Positions 1-13,000 are shown, counted from the stretch's first letter. The stretch is DNA of 64,000 nucleotides from Metopolophium dirhodum (GCF_019925205.1 NC_083568.1:20272393-20336392); one strand, 5' to 3'. Numbers and translations: made by a program. The notes: a model not told the origin generated them from the letters alone.

Positions 1-9
1 ACTAAAATG

Positions 10-60
10 CAGGGGACGTGATCGACTGGTCGATCTTTTGAGTAATATTGGGCGATCGTA
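10..60 (-). mobile_element. Fragment of a hAT-like element end
   Basis: The sequence starts CAGGG and then contains GATCGACTGGTCGATCTT. That 18-mer is also present, on the opposite strand, just inside the right terminus of the element at 32271-32731. I infer a truncated or diverged end of the same family. The other end is not in the window. Confidence 0.4.
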
Positions 61-967
61 TTAAAAATTAATTATACCATTATCTGTTGATCACGTGCGC
101 AATCATAATGTTTAAGACTTAACCACACTGTTATACTTTATATATATAGTAAAGTAATTATTAGCGAAAAACAAGACATACAATTATGGTATGGAGAAAA
201 AATAAAATAATATTATCATGCAACATGTAGTATACGTATATGCCTAAACAAATGGTGGTCGATTACCAAGTATTTAAACATTTTGATGCAACCCAATTGT
301 TAAAAAATGTTGGCGACTCCTGCTATAATAATACATGCGTTAAATTAGAAAGATTTTGGTAAATTTTGTCAACATATGAACTTCAAATGCATATAAAAAA
401 AAATCGTACTGATGTATCTCCGATATTTTTTATTTGCTATATGAAAAATTTATGAGGAACTTTTTATTAAATTTTTAAACTTTTTGTGCCAAGCAAAACA
501 ATTTTTACCGACATTTATAGAAAAAGAAAAAAATTTTAAGTATCCATAAATAGTTTAAAAAGAATTGAAATATCTTAAAAATCTTATCTTATATGGGAAA
601 TTATCATATAAACATTTGGCCAAAGTATCTATAGTATCTAAGCTCTTTCGTTTTTTAATTACTAAATAAGAAACAAAATTTGCCTATTGGTGAAGCAGAT
701 CAACAAAACGTGCTCTGGTGGAAAACAATTTGTACCTTCCGATTCGGGATGTATAGAAATATATCTATATTGGTTATTTTACGTTTATAATAAATTAATT
801 CTGTTATCGAAACTTTAAACGCTTTTATGGCGAACTGTATACGTTGGTAAGTACAATTTCTACTAATATTATCAAATAGATTCAAATACACTTCACTTAA
901 AACCAAATGTATGCGAAATGTCGGGAAAATACATACAATCTCCCGACTCGAGCCCCAAATCGGCGTA

Positions 968-981
968 GGGGGGGGGGGGGG
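968..981. repeat. Poly(G) run, G14
   Basis: Fourteen consecutive G residues sit in an otherwise AT-rich setting. Similar C runs occur at 30865-30876 (inside a hAT-like element) and 57819-57832 (next to a transposon end), so this run may also mark an old insertion. Confidence 0.8.
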
Positions 982-1679
982 CACCTAACCATCAGTACGA
1001 TAGGCGTCGACAGCGCTCCCAGTGTAAATCTGTCTTCCCAATAGCTAGTTTTCCGTAAAAATTCCCGATTTTTCTTAATTTTTATTTTGTCCGATAGCCA
1101 ATAGCCAGTCCGACTAGGGAATACTTGTACATAATAAATTAATTTCTATAGAAGGCATCAGGACGATTCCGTTTGGTTGGCTGGTACCTATACTAACAAT
1201 GAAATTTATAATCCCCCTCCCATCAACTTTTAATCAACAACACTATCACAATTTTTTCAAATCAATTGGCCTTTATGTATAATTTATCAGTTTTTCATAA
1301 GTGGCCAACTAAAAAATGTATAAAACAAATTATTATGGGGCCGTGGGGGAGTATTATGACCACCCTACCATCCCCCACACTAATCAACCTATAGAGTTAT
1401 TCTTATCAACCATATGTGGAATCACTTTACCGTTAGTATTGTATATTAAAATATCAGCTTAGTATATTTTTTTATTGAGGATTCAAAATTGACCTAAGAT
1501 ATTTTTACGCTCTTCTGGAAACATTTTACTGTTGGTAAAAAAAAATTTCTAGAATATTTTTAACGGGGAAAGGGGGCATGATAATTGGCCTTGCTTCTTA
1601 TTAATCCCAAAATCATTATTTTCTACACATTTTAAAGCAGAATTCATATTTACTGAGGTCAGGTAAGAATATTATTACC

Positions 1680-2220
1680 AGGTGGTAAGAATCGGCCGTT
1701 ACCGTGGCTGTAATTCAAAACAAAGGTTTTCGACCACACGCTCGATGATTAGCGATAAAACAAACTATTTTTGCTTCGTTGTTCACGAGTGCGCGTAGAG
1801 TTTTGTTGTACAGTGACCAGTGTGATAGAATTAGAGAAACGCAGTGTAGTCGACGACGTCATTTTTTTTACTAGGTTCCGTGGTAATAGTAACGATCGAT
1901 TCTCAATCAAACCATTGGCGCGTCGCCGAAGCCGCGAATGCGAATATTATTAATGGCCGTGTGTTGCACGACGAAATTCCATCGCTACGAGTTTATTACG
2001 TACTATCATTATTATTAATTAAATAATCATCAATGGCATTATACTATTTGCGATCCTCATTATTTCTGGTCCGATGAAACGCGTCGCACGTTTCCCGAGG
2101 ATTTTGAACTGCGAGGGCGGCGCGCAGCCCGTTAATATTGTAAGACGCACATCACGTCACCTATATGTTATTCACAAGTCCCTCGTAGATATAGACAGGT
2201 TATTCATATTATTATTCTAA
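1680..2220. promoter_or_regulatory. CpG-rich island, possible promoter or 5' region
   Basis: CpG dinucleotides are frequent here (GTCGACGACGTC, GGCGCGTCGCCG, GGCGGCGCGCAG), unlike the flanking AT-rich DNA. A small ORF of 48 codons starts with ATG at 2074 and ends at 2220; it passes a possible splice donor GTAAGA at about 2140. It has no recognisable domain. The region could be a promoter with a 5' exon, but no downstream exon was identified. Confidence 0.25.
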
Positions 2221-2978
2221 CGCTTCTACTATCGTTATATTATATCCCTGACATTATTTAGTTTATTGCATTATAGGTAATATTTACATATTATAATAAT
2301 GTACTGCACTGTAGTATATTTGGATACATTTTTTTTTTTAATTTTGGCGATCAAAATAAAGTCATAGAAAATAATATTAATATGTTATGCTTTTTCAGTC
2401 GATTTTTATATGGAATATTTTAACAAATTATAATTGGCTCCTCGTAAGAATTCGTGTAGATAATTAATTACGTTTACGGTTATTAGTCATACACTCATAC
2501 GTGAAATAATTAGTACTTACTTATTTTATATATCGTTTTGAAGTTGAAATACTAAATAGTATGGAGTGATTCTATACTATTTTCACAAAAAAATGAGCTT
2601 AACATTTATTTATCTAGATACATTAGTTGGTAAGGTTAGCATCTAAAAATAAAAATATATTTGTTCGAGACGTATGTTTAAAATGATTTATTAAATCTGG
2701 CATGAAAATATGATTACTATGCAGGATTTGTCGTTCATTGAATACTAGATGAATTTTTGGCTTCAAATTTCCACCGGACAAGTTGAATATTCATCATAAA
2801 AATACCTAATATATTATTTAAGTATCAACTAACTATATATTATTTTCACAATATTATACAATTTGATAATTTAAGGGCACAATAACTAATAAGTATACGT
2901 ATGTAAAACATACGGGCACATTGTAACTGTGCAATTAAGCGTGACATAGGTACCTACACACTTTTAAAAATAAACTTC
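2221..2978. other. AT-rich non-coding stretch
   Basis: I see no gene, RNA or transposon structure. Short AT-rich palindromic words are common, as elsewhere in the window. Confidence 0.5.
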
Positions 2979-2985
2979 AGCCATA

Positions 2986-3147
2986 CAGTGGCGGATCCAG
3001 GGCTTAATTTTGGGATGGGAATGGGGGGATAAAAGTACAAAAAGTTCCAAAATTGGCTACAAAATTGGCTAAAAACAGTGTAAAACAAAGGAAAACTACG
3101 GCGATTGGGGGGGGCCCTTTGCCCTCCCCCTGGATCCGTCACTACTG
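2986..3147. mobile_element. 162-bp MITE, hAT-like
   Basis: The left terminus CAGTGGCGGATCCAGGG is matched by the inverted right terminus CAGTAGTGACGGATCCAGGG, which has three extra bases. The element is flanked by a direct repeat AGCCATA (2979-2985 and 3148-3154). Termini beginning CAGTG and a 7-8 bp duplication fit the hAT superfamily. The interior has G-rich and C-rich stretches near the ends and no coding capacity, so it is a non-autonomous MITE. A fragment with a related end lies at 50971-50992. Confidence 0.8.
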
Positions 3148-3154
3148 AGCCATA

Positions 3155-4126
3155 AATTATCTCATAATATCATATTATGAAATATGAGTAATATATAGTT
3201 ACAAAAATATTAAACGCTATTTGAATACTTAAAATAATTTCCATTAAATGATGTGATTTAATATTTTAATTACTTGTTTGAAAATTATATATGGTATCCC
3301 GCATTATTATTAGTAGGTTAATTTTATTTAAAATCGTGGACGCATATAACATGGTTGTGCGAAAAATATAATAAAACACAATTTTTATTATTGCTTATTG
3401 TGGATGAAAGTGATGAAACCACAGGAGCATGTAAATTTCGCCCGAAATGAACTACAGGTAAAATAAGGTACATGTAAATTCAACCCGTAAAAACTACAGG
3501 AGAAAAAAGGTACATATAAATTCCACCCCAAACAAAAAATATAATTAATAAACACATCCTACCTATAAGTAAGAAGTTCTTATTGTTTAATGAAGTTTAA
3601 AAGTTTAAAGTTAGTTTTTTTTGTGTTTTTCAATTAAAACCATATACCTATTTTCTACAATGTAGTTTTGAAAATTTATTTATTTATTTGTATATTTAAA
3701 CGGGCGTAATAATAATATGAATAATATGAGTAGTATGATTAATAATAAAATGAGTCATAACATAGATGAATCTTAAATATAAATACATTTATATTTCACA
3801 AATTAAGTCAATACAATTATCACATAATTATAAGTCATATATAATGAATAAAAGTCCTACGAATAGTAATGATTATAATGATAAAGACGAGTCAAAATAT
3901 AATCATCTAAAATTCTAAAATTAAAACTAAAAATCAATCAAATCTAATCAATTCTAAATTTTTTTTTTGTCAAAATCTCCAAAATAATGAGCTACGTTTT
4001 CTACATAATCATTCATAGATATTTAATATTCTTATATTTTCTAATTATATTTTGAGTACAGTACAGTCGCGTTATACAGTCACGGAACGCTTAGTTGAAA
4101 AATATTAATTTTTTCCTAGTGGAATT
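3155..4126. other. AT-rich non-coding stretch
   Basis: Apart from the short tandem repeat at 3419-3530, I see no gene or element. Confidence 0.5.
3419..3530. repeat. Three diverged tandem units of about 40 bp
   Basis: Each unit carries C(C/T)ACAGG, then CATGTAAATT or CATATAAATT, then CCC. The units start at about 3419, 3452 and 3494. The first lacks the A-rich insert of the other two. It may be a transposon remnant; no terminal repeats were found. Confidence 0.55.
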
Positions 4127-5108
4127 TACAAATCCACATAGGCGTGCGCAGACTTCAATTTCTGGTCGAGCCGGGGAAATTATAGTGCCCTGATATTTGG
4201 ACAGTGCCCTTATTTTTTTTAACATATCAACATACGTATGTTGATGTATTAACCTATTAATGTCTATATAGTACTATAATTATTGTATTTGTATAAAGGT
4301 ATAATATTTTTGCTAGATTAATAAAATGTGTGTAGCAGTACACACAAATATTTTTGATTTTATTATACTTTCACGACAAATAAAATTGCCATGATCTTCA
4401 GGAACATATTATTATAATATAAGCATTGTAATAAAATATATACGCATATTTTACCGGAGCTAGGTAAACTGGGTCCGCGATAATTTAGGTTCGTTTTGAA
4501 AGCGGTAAGTTGAGTCCCGGGTATAAAAAGGTAATAGGTAAGTTGGGTCCCGGCTATAAATCATTGGCGCAATTAGGTCTAAAATACTTAAGAGAACAAA
4601 TGATGAAATATACTAATAATATAATAACTCGATTAGAATTTGTTAAATGTTTATCATTTAAGTTTTTACCTAAAGCATAATATTTCTAATTATTTTTTGT
4701 AAAATTTGACGTACTATATCATTTAGCGTATTAACATTTTATACCAGTACACAATTTTTTAATTATTTATACCATATATTGTAAAATTGTACGTACTATA
4801 ATATTATTTAGCATATTGACATTTTTTTCCCGGTACACAATTTTTTAATCATTTATACCATATATTATTTATTTAGAACAAAATATTATAAAAACCACTA
4901 ATTTTTTTTCCGGGACTCAACTTATCTACAACCTTTTTTTATCCGGGACTCAACTTACCTACTACCTTTTTTTTCCGGGACCAAATTTACCGAGATAAGG
5001 TCATATGGGACCCAATTTACCAATCCCGATTTTACCATGCCCCTAAAAAGTTTCAGGTCGAGCCTGGGCTTGACCGGCTCGCCCCATACGCACGCTTATG
5101 GTTTTGTA
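4127..5108. mobile_element. Outer inverted-repeat element interrupted by a nested insertion
   Basis: The left end reads CATAGGCGTGCGCA (from 4137) and the inverted right end CATAAGCGTGCGTA (to 5100). The match extends outward through TACAAA(T)CC at 4127 and its complement ending at 5108. Further inside, GGTCGAGCC occurs near both ends. I could not define a target duplication, so the superfamily is open. The element is split by the separate element at 4455-5028. Confidence 0.55.
4455..5028. mobile_element. 574-bp nested element with subterminal repeats
   Basis: The termini are inverted copies (CGGAGCTAGGTAAACTGGGT on the left; CGGGATTGGTAAATTGGGTC read inward from the right). The direct repeat ATTTTAC flanks both sides (4448-4454 and 5029-5035). 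The unit GGTAAGTTG(A/G)GTCCCGG occurs repeatedly: near 4505-4520 and 4540-4555 on the plus strand, and near 4911-4925, 4942-4957 and 4974-4990 inverted. The centre is AT-rich and non-coding. A 7-8 bp duplication suggests a hAT-like non-autonomous element. It sits inside the element at 4127-5108 and so is the younger insertion. Confidence 0.75.
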
Positions 5109-8100
5109 GGTATACGGGAAATGTTATTTTGTAAATGATGTCATGGTAAAAATAATAATATTACCTAAGTTATAAAATATTATAATTATTAGAATAACTA
5201 TATTTAAATTTTTTTTTATTCATTGCTGAAACTCCTTACTCAGAATTCCGGACAGTAAACTGCAAATTCAAAATAATTAAAACATAAAATATTTATGTGG
5301 TTATATATCTAGGAACCTATAATTTAAATTTTAATAGGTACTGTTTTATTTACACTACTTAATTTCAAAATGTATACAAACAAAACATTTTTTTTAATTT
5401 TAAAACGGAGTGAACAAAATGAGATGTTCTTAAAATTCAAAATGCAAATATTTAATTAAAATAAATGGTTTTTTTTTTAATACCTATATAGATTTATTTA
5501 GTTTTATTTCATATTTAATAGCTTTTTTTTAAATTCCAACAATTAAATTTTATTTATCGGCAATGGCCAACTAATTTACTTTGAATGCGTACCTCTTAAT
5601 CACCCAAGGATCTTTTTTTGAACATTTATTGCTTAATTTGTTTCAATTTAATCAATAAATACCTTGAAAAAGTAATTAAGTAGGCATTAAAAACAATTAT
5701 TTATAAGCAAAAAAAAATAATTAGATTATTGTTCACCTATTATTGTGCTAGATTTATATTTTACTTAAACAACGTATAAATTATTAATAATAAGGATTTG
5801 TTCTAGTACCTACTGTAGTAAGCAAATAATATTTCAATCATTACTTGGCTTAATAAAATGTAAGAAAATAAATCAAAAAATTGTTATTACCAATTATTAT
5901 TTTTCCTACGTTATACTTACAAAATGTATATTAATAAAAAAAAATAATATTTAATGTTTTGTATTGTGAATCAGAAAACAATATTTCACAATTTGTTGGT
6001 TGAGATTCCCACATTTTAGGGTAACTGATGAGAAAATTAAAATATTATCTCTTTGAAGTAACTACAGTTTACAGACTAAATAGGTAACATTTCTGATCAA
6101 CTAAAAAGGTTAAATGTAACATTTGGAACACTTCTGTCATTAGAAAATATAATAACCAACAATACTAAAAATAGATTACTGTAAAACCATTAAATTAATT
6201 ATTGATTTGCTGAAAGTATAACATTATTAATATTAAGTTACCTTATGAATCTGTTCATTGTATTTGAGCTGTATTTTATGTGAGTGCTTCTGTGATTTCA
6301 TAAAATATTTATTTTCAATTTGTATGGGTTTGTCTTAGCTATTATAAATACATGTTCATATATAATATTGTTTTATTCGTTCAATAAAAATATGTATAAA
6401 ACAAAAAATTTGTATGAACAGTACATATAATATATTGGTCATGTATAATATAAATGCAACTATATTAAGTTTGTAACCTATATATTCCGTGATGTTTTAA
6501 AATTAAAATTGTTTTTCATTTGCGTTCTCGTATTATGTTTAATAAATGTGTACGATTTAATATAATGTCGTATACTTCAAAAATGTCATGTAGTACCTAT
6601 ATATATACCTACCGGCTACCGCAACAATAAACGTGAGTTAAAGTTAAATGTCAAAAAAACACTTGTAATACAAGTCGAATAAAGTTACTTCTACTATTTA
6701 AATTGCATCAGGAATATTATTGTACGCACAATGAATAGATTGAAATTGTGTTTTTTTTTGCGCTAACAAATAACCTTCCGAGTTCTGACAATCGATAATT
6801 GAAAGAATAAATGTATAGGTTCTTCGAAGTTAGCGAAATGGATTGTTGTAGAGTGGCTAACAGCCAAACAGCTTTTTCGAATAATCGTTTATTTTCATTC
6901 ATGTGGCTAAATAGAAAGATTTACGAGAAGCCTAATTTATGGTCGACAGACTAACAGTTAATTCGATAAATCCATTATAAGACAAATATCGTGTAGGTTA
7001 TAGTCGGTGGTGTGGCACACAGTAATAATAACGAGTAACACATAAGCAAAACAAAATAAAACAAAACTAATTCAATTAATATAATCGATATTTTTTATGA
7101 AATCGATTATGATTAGCAAATTAATTAAAAATGACAAGAATTCCATGAATGTTTTATCAAAATACTGTTTATTTTGATATTTTAAACCATCCCAAGTTAC
7201 TGGTTGATGTGTGTGTAACGTATACATATTATTCAAGTAAAACAATTATAAACTATAATATTATGCTGTTTGTATATTATAATCGTGTATTTAGGCAGGG
7301 TAGAAATTCTTATGGAGAAGGTCGGCGAGGGATCTTTGAAATAAATTCAAATTATTACATAAATTCTATGATTATTAATTATGATTTTTTTGTAGTATTA
7401 TTAAAATTAAAAATATTATAAAATAAAAAACATGAAACATGCTTAACATTTTTAAAGTTTATAGGTATATTATCTAATTAATATACAATATATAGGTTGG
7501 TACATATAAAATATTTTTAAAAATATAGGGTTTCTATTATACTATAGAGTTTCTATCGAATCTTAATATATATAATTGTTGACAATTTGGAATATCAAAG
7601 ATAATTATATATTTTTTTTGTCCAAGTAAATTTAGTTTAAAATTACTTATCCGTATACATTTTAATGTTCTTTGACAGTATTTCGCAATTTTCTCGAAAA
7701 CTTTAGTACTGGAAAATTACAAAAACAGCGTGTTAAAGTATCATCACTTGTATCCAATTTCCAATCTATTAAAAGATTGTAAAAAACTTACGAAGCAACC
7801 CTAGTTGATTTAGTAGAAAAATAGTTGAAACTAAAGAAAAAATGTACATCATCGTAAGACTAACATGTTTCGCTCTGCTTTAAATTTCAAATTTTAAAAT
7901 GTACACAAAAATCCGCTACAATTTGCTTTAAAATTAGGATATTTTTACGTTATACCCACGAACCGTATTTATAAGTATATAATGTTATAGTAATACGATA
8001 TATAAAAAAAAAATATAATATTCTTGTGTTAAGTATTGAATTTTGGCCAAATAATTGTTCGACCGTATTATTAAAAAATATCCAAATCTTGAGCAGCTGC

Positions 8101-8634
8101 TGTTAGCCTTTCATCGAGAGTATGATGTAATTGTGTGACTCGGTGACTAAATCTGATTATCATAATATCATACCTATACGATTTTGATCTTAATTCAAGT
8201 CATCGATTAAGGTGACAATAATTATATTTTAATGTGCCAATTCCATTTTACGATCAGATATTGTGATGATTAATGATATTATTATTTACAGGATACGCGA
8301 TGTAAAAATTAAGGTCAGTTCATTTTAGAGGTAGTTTCATGATATAATAATATAATATAGATCAGGAATTGAAAATTTTTCTAACGTTACGTGCCAAAAA
8401 TTACCAGATATTTTTGTTTTTTCCTACGTGCTATGCAATAATGAAAAATATTATATAAATATGAAAACAAATTTAAATTTAAATGTATTTATGAGAGATT
8501 TAACAAAACGTTAAGACAAAACATAAAGTACTTGCGGCACTGCATCATTCATTCGTTAGTCGGTTTCTTAGAACAGATTTGATACAATTAATTTCTGAAA
8601 ACAATGACTTGCATAAATATAGCTCAGTCAAACT
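5109..8634. other. Long AT-rich non-coding stretch
   Basis: Homopolymer A and T runs and AT-rich words dominate. The open frames of 60-90 codons here (near 6717-6902 and 7149-7421) are AT-biased and lack domains. No terminal repeats, RNA genes or splice-flanked exons were found. Confidence 0.5.
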
Positions 8635-8796
8635 TGGTTAAATTGAATTTTTTTACCTCAATATCGTCGATAATCGTCGATACTAGTTTTTCCTGGACTT
8701 TAGAATATCCTATTATTGTATTATCTTTGAATAACTCGAATTCTTGGATAACTCGAACTTTTGTCCCTTCAACTTCGAGTTAACCAAGTCCGACTG
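8635..8796. mobile_element. pogo/Tigger-like MITE
   Basis: The left end CAGTCAAACTTGGTTAA pairs with the inverted right end CAGTCGGACTTGGTTAACTC. ATAACTCGAA-type repeats lie inside the right half. TA follows the right end (8797-8798), as expected for a TA target, but the left flank reads CT, so one copy of the duplication has changed or the insertion is old. At 162 bp it is non-autonomous. Confidence 0.65.
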
Positions 8797-8798
8797 TA

Positions 8799-9225
8799 TT
8801 TATTATTATATAAATTACAAGTAGGTAATATCGTTATTATGCGTAATTAACATTTTTAAATGTCGTTGAAATTCATTTCTTACTATTTCATTACAGTTAT
8901 TATATTATGGTGTTTTTGAAGAAACAAAATATATAAAAAAATCCATACGTACGAAATTTTCTTACGGAGAATTAATTATTTTATAATAATATATTATAAT
9001 ATTGATTTTACAATGATGTATGTTTTTAAAAACGAACAACAAAATTACGGAAAACTAGGATTTTAAAAAAATTGTTTTTTAGTGTACCTAACTCTAAAGA
9101 TACTTGCAATTTTCACTGAATGTTTATAATGGTAATTTCTATGCACCAGTTTTCAAAATATTGCGACTCATTTGGAGTTATTTACAGGCATGAGAAAATT
9201 TTCTTTTTAATTACCTAGTTTTTTT
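8799..9225. other. AT-rich non-coding stretch
   Basis: Nothing recognisable was found here. Confidence 0.5.
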
Positions 9226-10135
9226 GTGGGCAAGTGGGTAAGTGGGTGTCGCTCTGCTGTACAGTAGGTGGGCAAGTGGGTGTCGTTCTGCTGTACAGTA
9301 GGTTACAAGTGGGTCACTGTATAATGGATGGTATTAAATTTGAAGTCAATGATATAATAATATAATATCATTGTATAAGAAAAACGATTCTGACTGGAGA
9401 CGGTCAGACAGCCTAGGATATTGCTAAGTATATTTGATGATATTATTGTGAATAAAGTAATTTGTATGTAAACTATTTACGTGGAACATTGTTTTAAATT
9501 TTCAATCCTTAGCTATAAAAGTTGAACATTTAATAAATTTTTAACTACAAAGTAATAATTACATTTTCAATTTAATAAATGTTGACAAAATTCCCACCTT
9601 AAATGCTTATAAAAAAAAATTGTGCCCATGTATTTTTAATATTTTCTAACTGCCATTTAAGCAATATATCAGGAGTCAAGTATTAAATTGTCAAGCATTT
9701 GTACCCAACTAATAACATTTTATTGACAATATAGAAAAAAAAAACCAAAAAAATTGAAAACTGACAATTCCAGTAAACAGCTCAAAAAGAGTCGAAATAT
9801 TTTTAAAATTTGATGGTGTATAAAAATTGAGAATATAAACATTCAGTGAAATTTTCATGTATCTACAGTTAATGGTTTTTGCATTACAATAAAATAACAA
9901 AATTGCCGGTACACGAGCAATCGAGTGAATATCCAATCTTGTAAAAATATGAACTTTAAACGCTCATAAAAATTGTGTCAGTGTACACGATAAGTAGTCG
10001 AAATAATGCTTCGATTTTCAACTTAGGATCTTGTTCGATGGGAAAGTGAACATTGTTGGTGCATTGGGGAGGTCAAAATTTAAAATTCCCAGTAATGTTC
10101 AAAAGCACCGTGAAAAACAAAAGAAATATTAAGAA
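9226..10135. repeat. Aphid-type dispersed repeat, about 900 bp
   Basis: The segment starts with GTGGGCAAGTGGGT units. It continues through CACTGTATAATGGATGG, a small palindrome AATGATAT...ATATCATT and GACGGTCAGACAGCCTAGG, then a long AT-rich part to about 10135. I recognise this arrangement as resembling a high-copy repeat in aphid genomes; this is recall and was not checked by a search. No intact coding frame or terminal inverted repeat is evident, and both boundaries are approximate. Confidence 0.5.
9234..9301. repeat. 34-bp tandem duplication
   Basis: Two adjacent 34-bp units (9234-9267 and 9268-9301) differ at two positions. Each ends CTGCTGTACAGTAG. The duplication is at the start of the dispersed repeat described for 9226-10135. 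Confidence 0.85.
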
Positions 10136-10359
10136 AAAACTAATATATTTTAGCGTTACCAACTTACCCGATATTTTTATAAAACTGACATTTTAAGTTA
10201 ATATTTAACGAAATTGGATATTTAAACGGTAATATTAACAATTTTAATTATTTTGTTATAATTCAGAAATATTATTTGTGGGGGAAGTGGGGATTTGAAG
10301 TATTTTGACACCGCATCTCAATGTTATTATATTTTCTATACACGACGACATTTTCAAAA

Positions 10360-10641
10360 GTTGTGATATACTTTCATAGCTAAGTCTTTGAGCTATAGAT
10401 ATGATTTATGTTAAAATAGTCTGCTGAATAATTGAACTTCGATTGGTGACTTAAAAACACTTAGTAATACACTACATATTCAATGATAGACTATATTATT
10501 ACGTACCTATTCATTATGCTTTGTTATTTTTACATATTTAATTTAAGTCACCAAACTAAGTTCAATCATTTAGCAGACTATTTTAACATAAATTATATTA
10601 TATATAGTTCAAAGACTTAGCTATAAAACAATATCACAATT
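10360..10641. repeat. Long inverted repeat, arms of about 97 bp
   Basis: The left arm (10360-10455) and right arm (10543-10641) are inverted copies. They share TTGTGATAT, ATAGCTAAGTCTTTGA, TTTATGTTAAAATAGTCTGC, ATTGAACTT and TGGTGACTTAAA, separated by a spacer of about 87 bp. It is probably a foldback or MITE-type element; no clear target duplication was seen. Confidence 0.75.
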
Positions 10642-12224
10642 TGTAGAGCCTTTTTTTTATACTTAGTGTTTTTTTTGACGGAGTTTGGTGGAGTATTTTT
10701 GTTGGGATATCACTCATTTTTTGTTGATACCTTATTATTAATAAGTCATTGTTTTTTTTTTAAAGACTTACGTCTTACGTGCATTTATAAGATATGGTAG
10801 TTACAGTCGAGAAATACGTGGTTTTAAATTTTAATAATATGATATCGTGATTAAGAATGAATGTGTGTTCGATAATGACGTGTTGGGAGTAAACATCGTG
10901 GAGACATCATAGATAATATTAAATAATATAATATCTATAATATGTATGGCAACCCGCGTGTAAAATATTGGTAGGTTAGTCATAGTATCTGGTGGGGGTT
11001 CTCCACCGATCATCGTGTCCGAAAGTGCATTGTAATGCAGGCCGTGGGGAATATTATCTAATAAAATGTTGAAAATACGCTACAATAATTTCTAGTTAAA
11101 TTGGCTATAACATTGTTGATATTGTTCAAAATGTTTTGAAAAATACATGCACTTATCCGTAAAATTTCCAATTAGATGACTGAATTTTTAAACTTCATTA
11201 TTTAACATCAAATTTCCTATGCTTTCTCAAGACATTTTTTATCGTGAATCGTGTTCCTGTAATTATTATGTCTGGCAGTTTCTGCATGTGTTTTGCCTAT
11301 GTGTGCATTTTAAGGCGTTCTTTTCTTTTTGTACTTGCGCGACCCTGCCGGGTTGTTGGATTACTAAATACTTATCTAAAAAATATAAAATAATTCATAT
11401 GAATATAATATAATATGAGTATTTTTATGTTGTGATTATTTTGTTTTTATTCTCTCAACGGTTCTATCTTTTTATGACCGTTTTAAAACGTATAATATCT
11501 ACTGTTTGAAGTGTAACTGTGGTAGTTTGGTAACATTTATCTAGCAGATTTCTGCACAAATAAGAATTTATCTAAAAGTAAATCGAATTTACTTACCATA
11601 CAAATGAATATTAACAAACCACTTGAATACTATTTTAAATATACATTTATAAATTTAGTATCTTAGAAATTATTGACCTTCATTGCTTAAAAGGAATAAT
11701 ACATTAAATTCAATTATTTACTTATGTTTATAACGGTAATAATCTTAATTTTGTATTTAAATTATTTCAATTTAGTCAAATGTAAGGAAACGTAATGTTC
11801 AGTAATAATATAACTAACTTGAGTATAATATTCACGTATAATACCTGTCTAACTAGCATTATAACTTTATCCGATTGTTGATACGTTCAAACACTTTAAA
11901 AACTTGAATAATTAATATAATATTATCATAACAGAATAATATTTTAACACATGGATTATAATATCATATTTCTCCTGTATCTGGCTACTTCCTTAAATAT
12001 TACAAATAATTCTTTGACTACATTTATTGTTGTTTTTTTTTATTCAAATGACTAAATAATATTGGTAATGAGGTGTAATTTTAATTGGCTACATGTATGA
12101 TAAACCTATGATATATCTTATGAAATACCGTTCAACGCACAGCAGAAGTAAAAGTGTATACAAAAGTGTACATTATATAACTTCTTATTTGATGTACCTA
12201 ATGATAATAAAATTACGGATAAGT
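10642..12224. other. AT-rich non-coding stretch
   Basis: There are no supported features. Open frames of about 60 codons (10831-11013, 11219-11413) have no domain or splice context. Confidence 0.5.
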
Positions 12225-12390
12225 TGACAAATGTGGCAAAAGTTTATATATCCATTTAATCTTATCTCTTTACAGACGTTTAAAGATAAGACTTTAAGGA
12301 CCAACACTTGAGGAGGTTTCCTTTGTCGTAAAGCTACACAATTGTAATGGTACAATCTCTCATTTTAATTTATCAAACATTATCCAAATA
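12225..12390 (+). repeat. Unclassified dispersed repeat, copy 1
   Basis: This copy shares TTGACAAATGTG, ATATATCC, CTTTAAAGATAAG-type and TCCTTTGTCGTAA blocks, in the same order, with a second copy at 18541-18720 on the same strand. It is non-coding. It could be a SINE or transposon fragment; no ends were defined. It lies just upstream of the LINE fragment at 12420-13000. Confidence 0.6.
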
Positions 12391-12419
12391 ATTTATTTTG
12401 ACGTTGTAAAATAAGTTTT

Positions 12420-13000
12420 AAAAAAAAAAAAGTTTATTATCGTTGTATAATAGATTTTCTAGACGGTAAAAAAATGTTGTTAAGTTCATTATATCTATTA
12501 AAAAAAAAAAGAAGTAAAATAACCCTTCTACCTGAAAAAAATGATCGCAGTACTTACTTACAAATAACACAACACATGAACATTGAACTAAAATCTCAAA
12601 GCTGTTTGGTGAGAAATCTTTATATAATTTCAAACACTTGTGATTCGTTTATAGATAGGCATGCAAAAGTGAAACACATCATAACCGAATGCCTAAAATT
12701 CCAACGCGATCGTCAAATCATCGGATTAGATTCATCACTGGACACCGCACTGGGACCCAACACCGAAGAAAACTTTAAGATAATAAAATTCCTGAAATTG
12801 ACAGGCCTTTACAATTTAATATAATAATATTTAACCCGACTGTACACTATGTAACCACACCTATTCTGTAATTTCAATGTTAATACCTAACTTATATATA
12901 AGAATACCTTAAAACTGTAAATAACTATTATATACTTCATATTTGTAGCTAATGACCATAGTTGTCGGGCATTATATTAGATCAATAAAAAAAAAAAAGT
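12420..13000 (+). mobile_element. 3' end of a non-LTR retrotransposon (LINE), decayed
   Basis: An open frame from 12474 to 12824 ends in residues I recognise as the extreme C-terminus of insect LINE reverse transcriptases. These are CDSF, then VKHIITEC (a His-Cys zinc-knuckle tail), then TALGPN and GLYNLI followed by a stop. The second cysteine of the knuckle appears replaced by Phe. After the stop come about 160 bp of 3' UTR-like sequence and AATAAA running into poly(A) at about 12983-12998, as in a retrotransposed 3' end. The reverse transcriptase and endonuclease parts are absent, so this is a 5'-truncated dead copy. Related ends occur at 19366-19590 and 52476-52720. Confidence 0.75.

Larger units (their letters stand above)
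1..1679. other. AT-rich non-coding stretch
   Basis: No coding region is supported. Apart from a transposon-end fragment at the extreme left and a run of G at 968-981, I see only AT-rich unique-looking sequence. A short hairpin formed by GTGGGGGA and TCCCCCAC lies near 1345-1380. The open frame on the minus strand at about 700-984 is read through the G-run and its surroundings and shows no domain. Confidence 0.5.
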
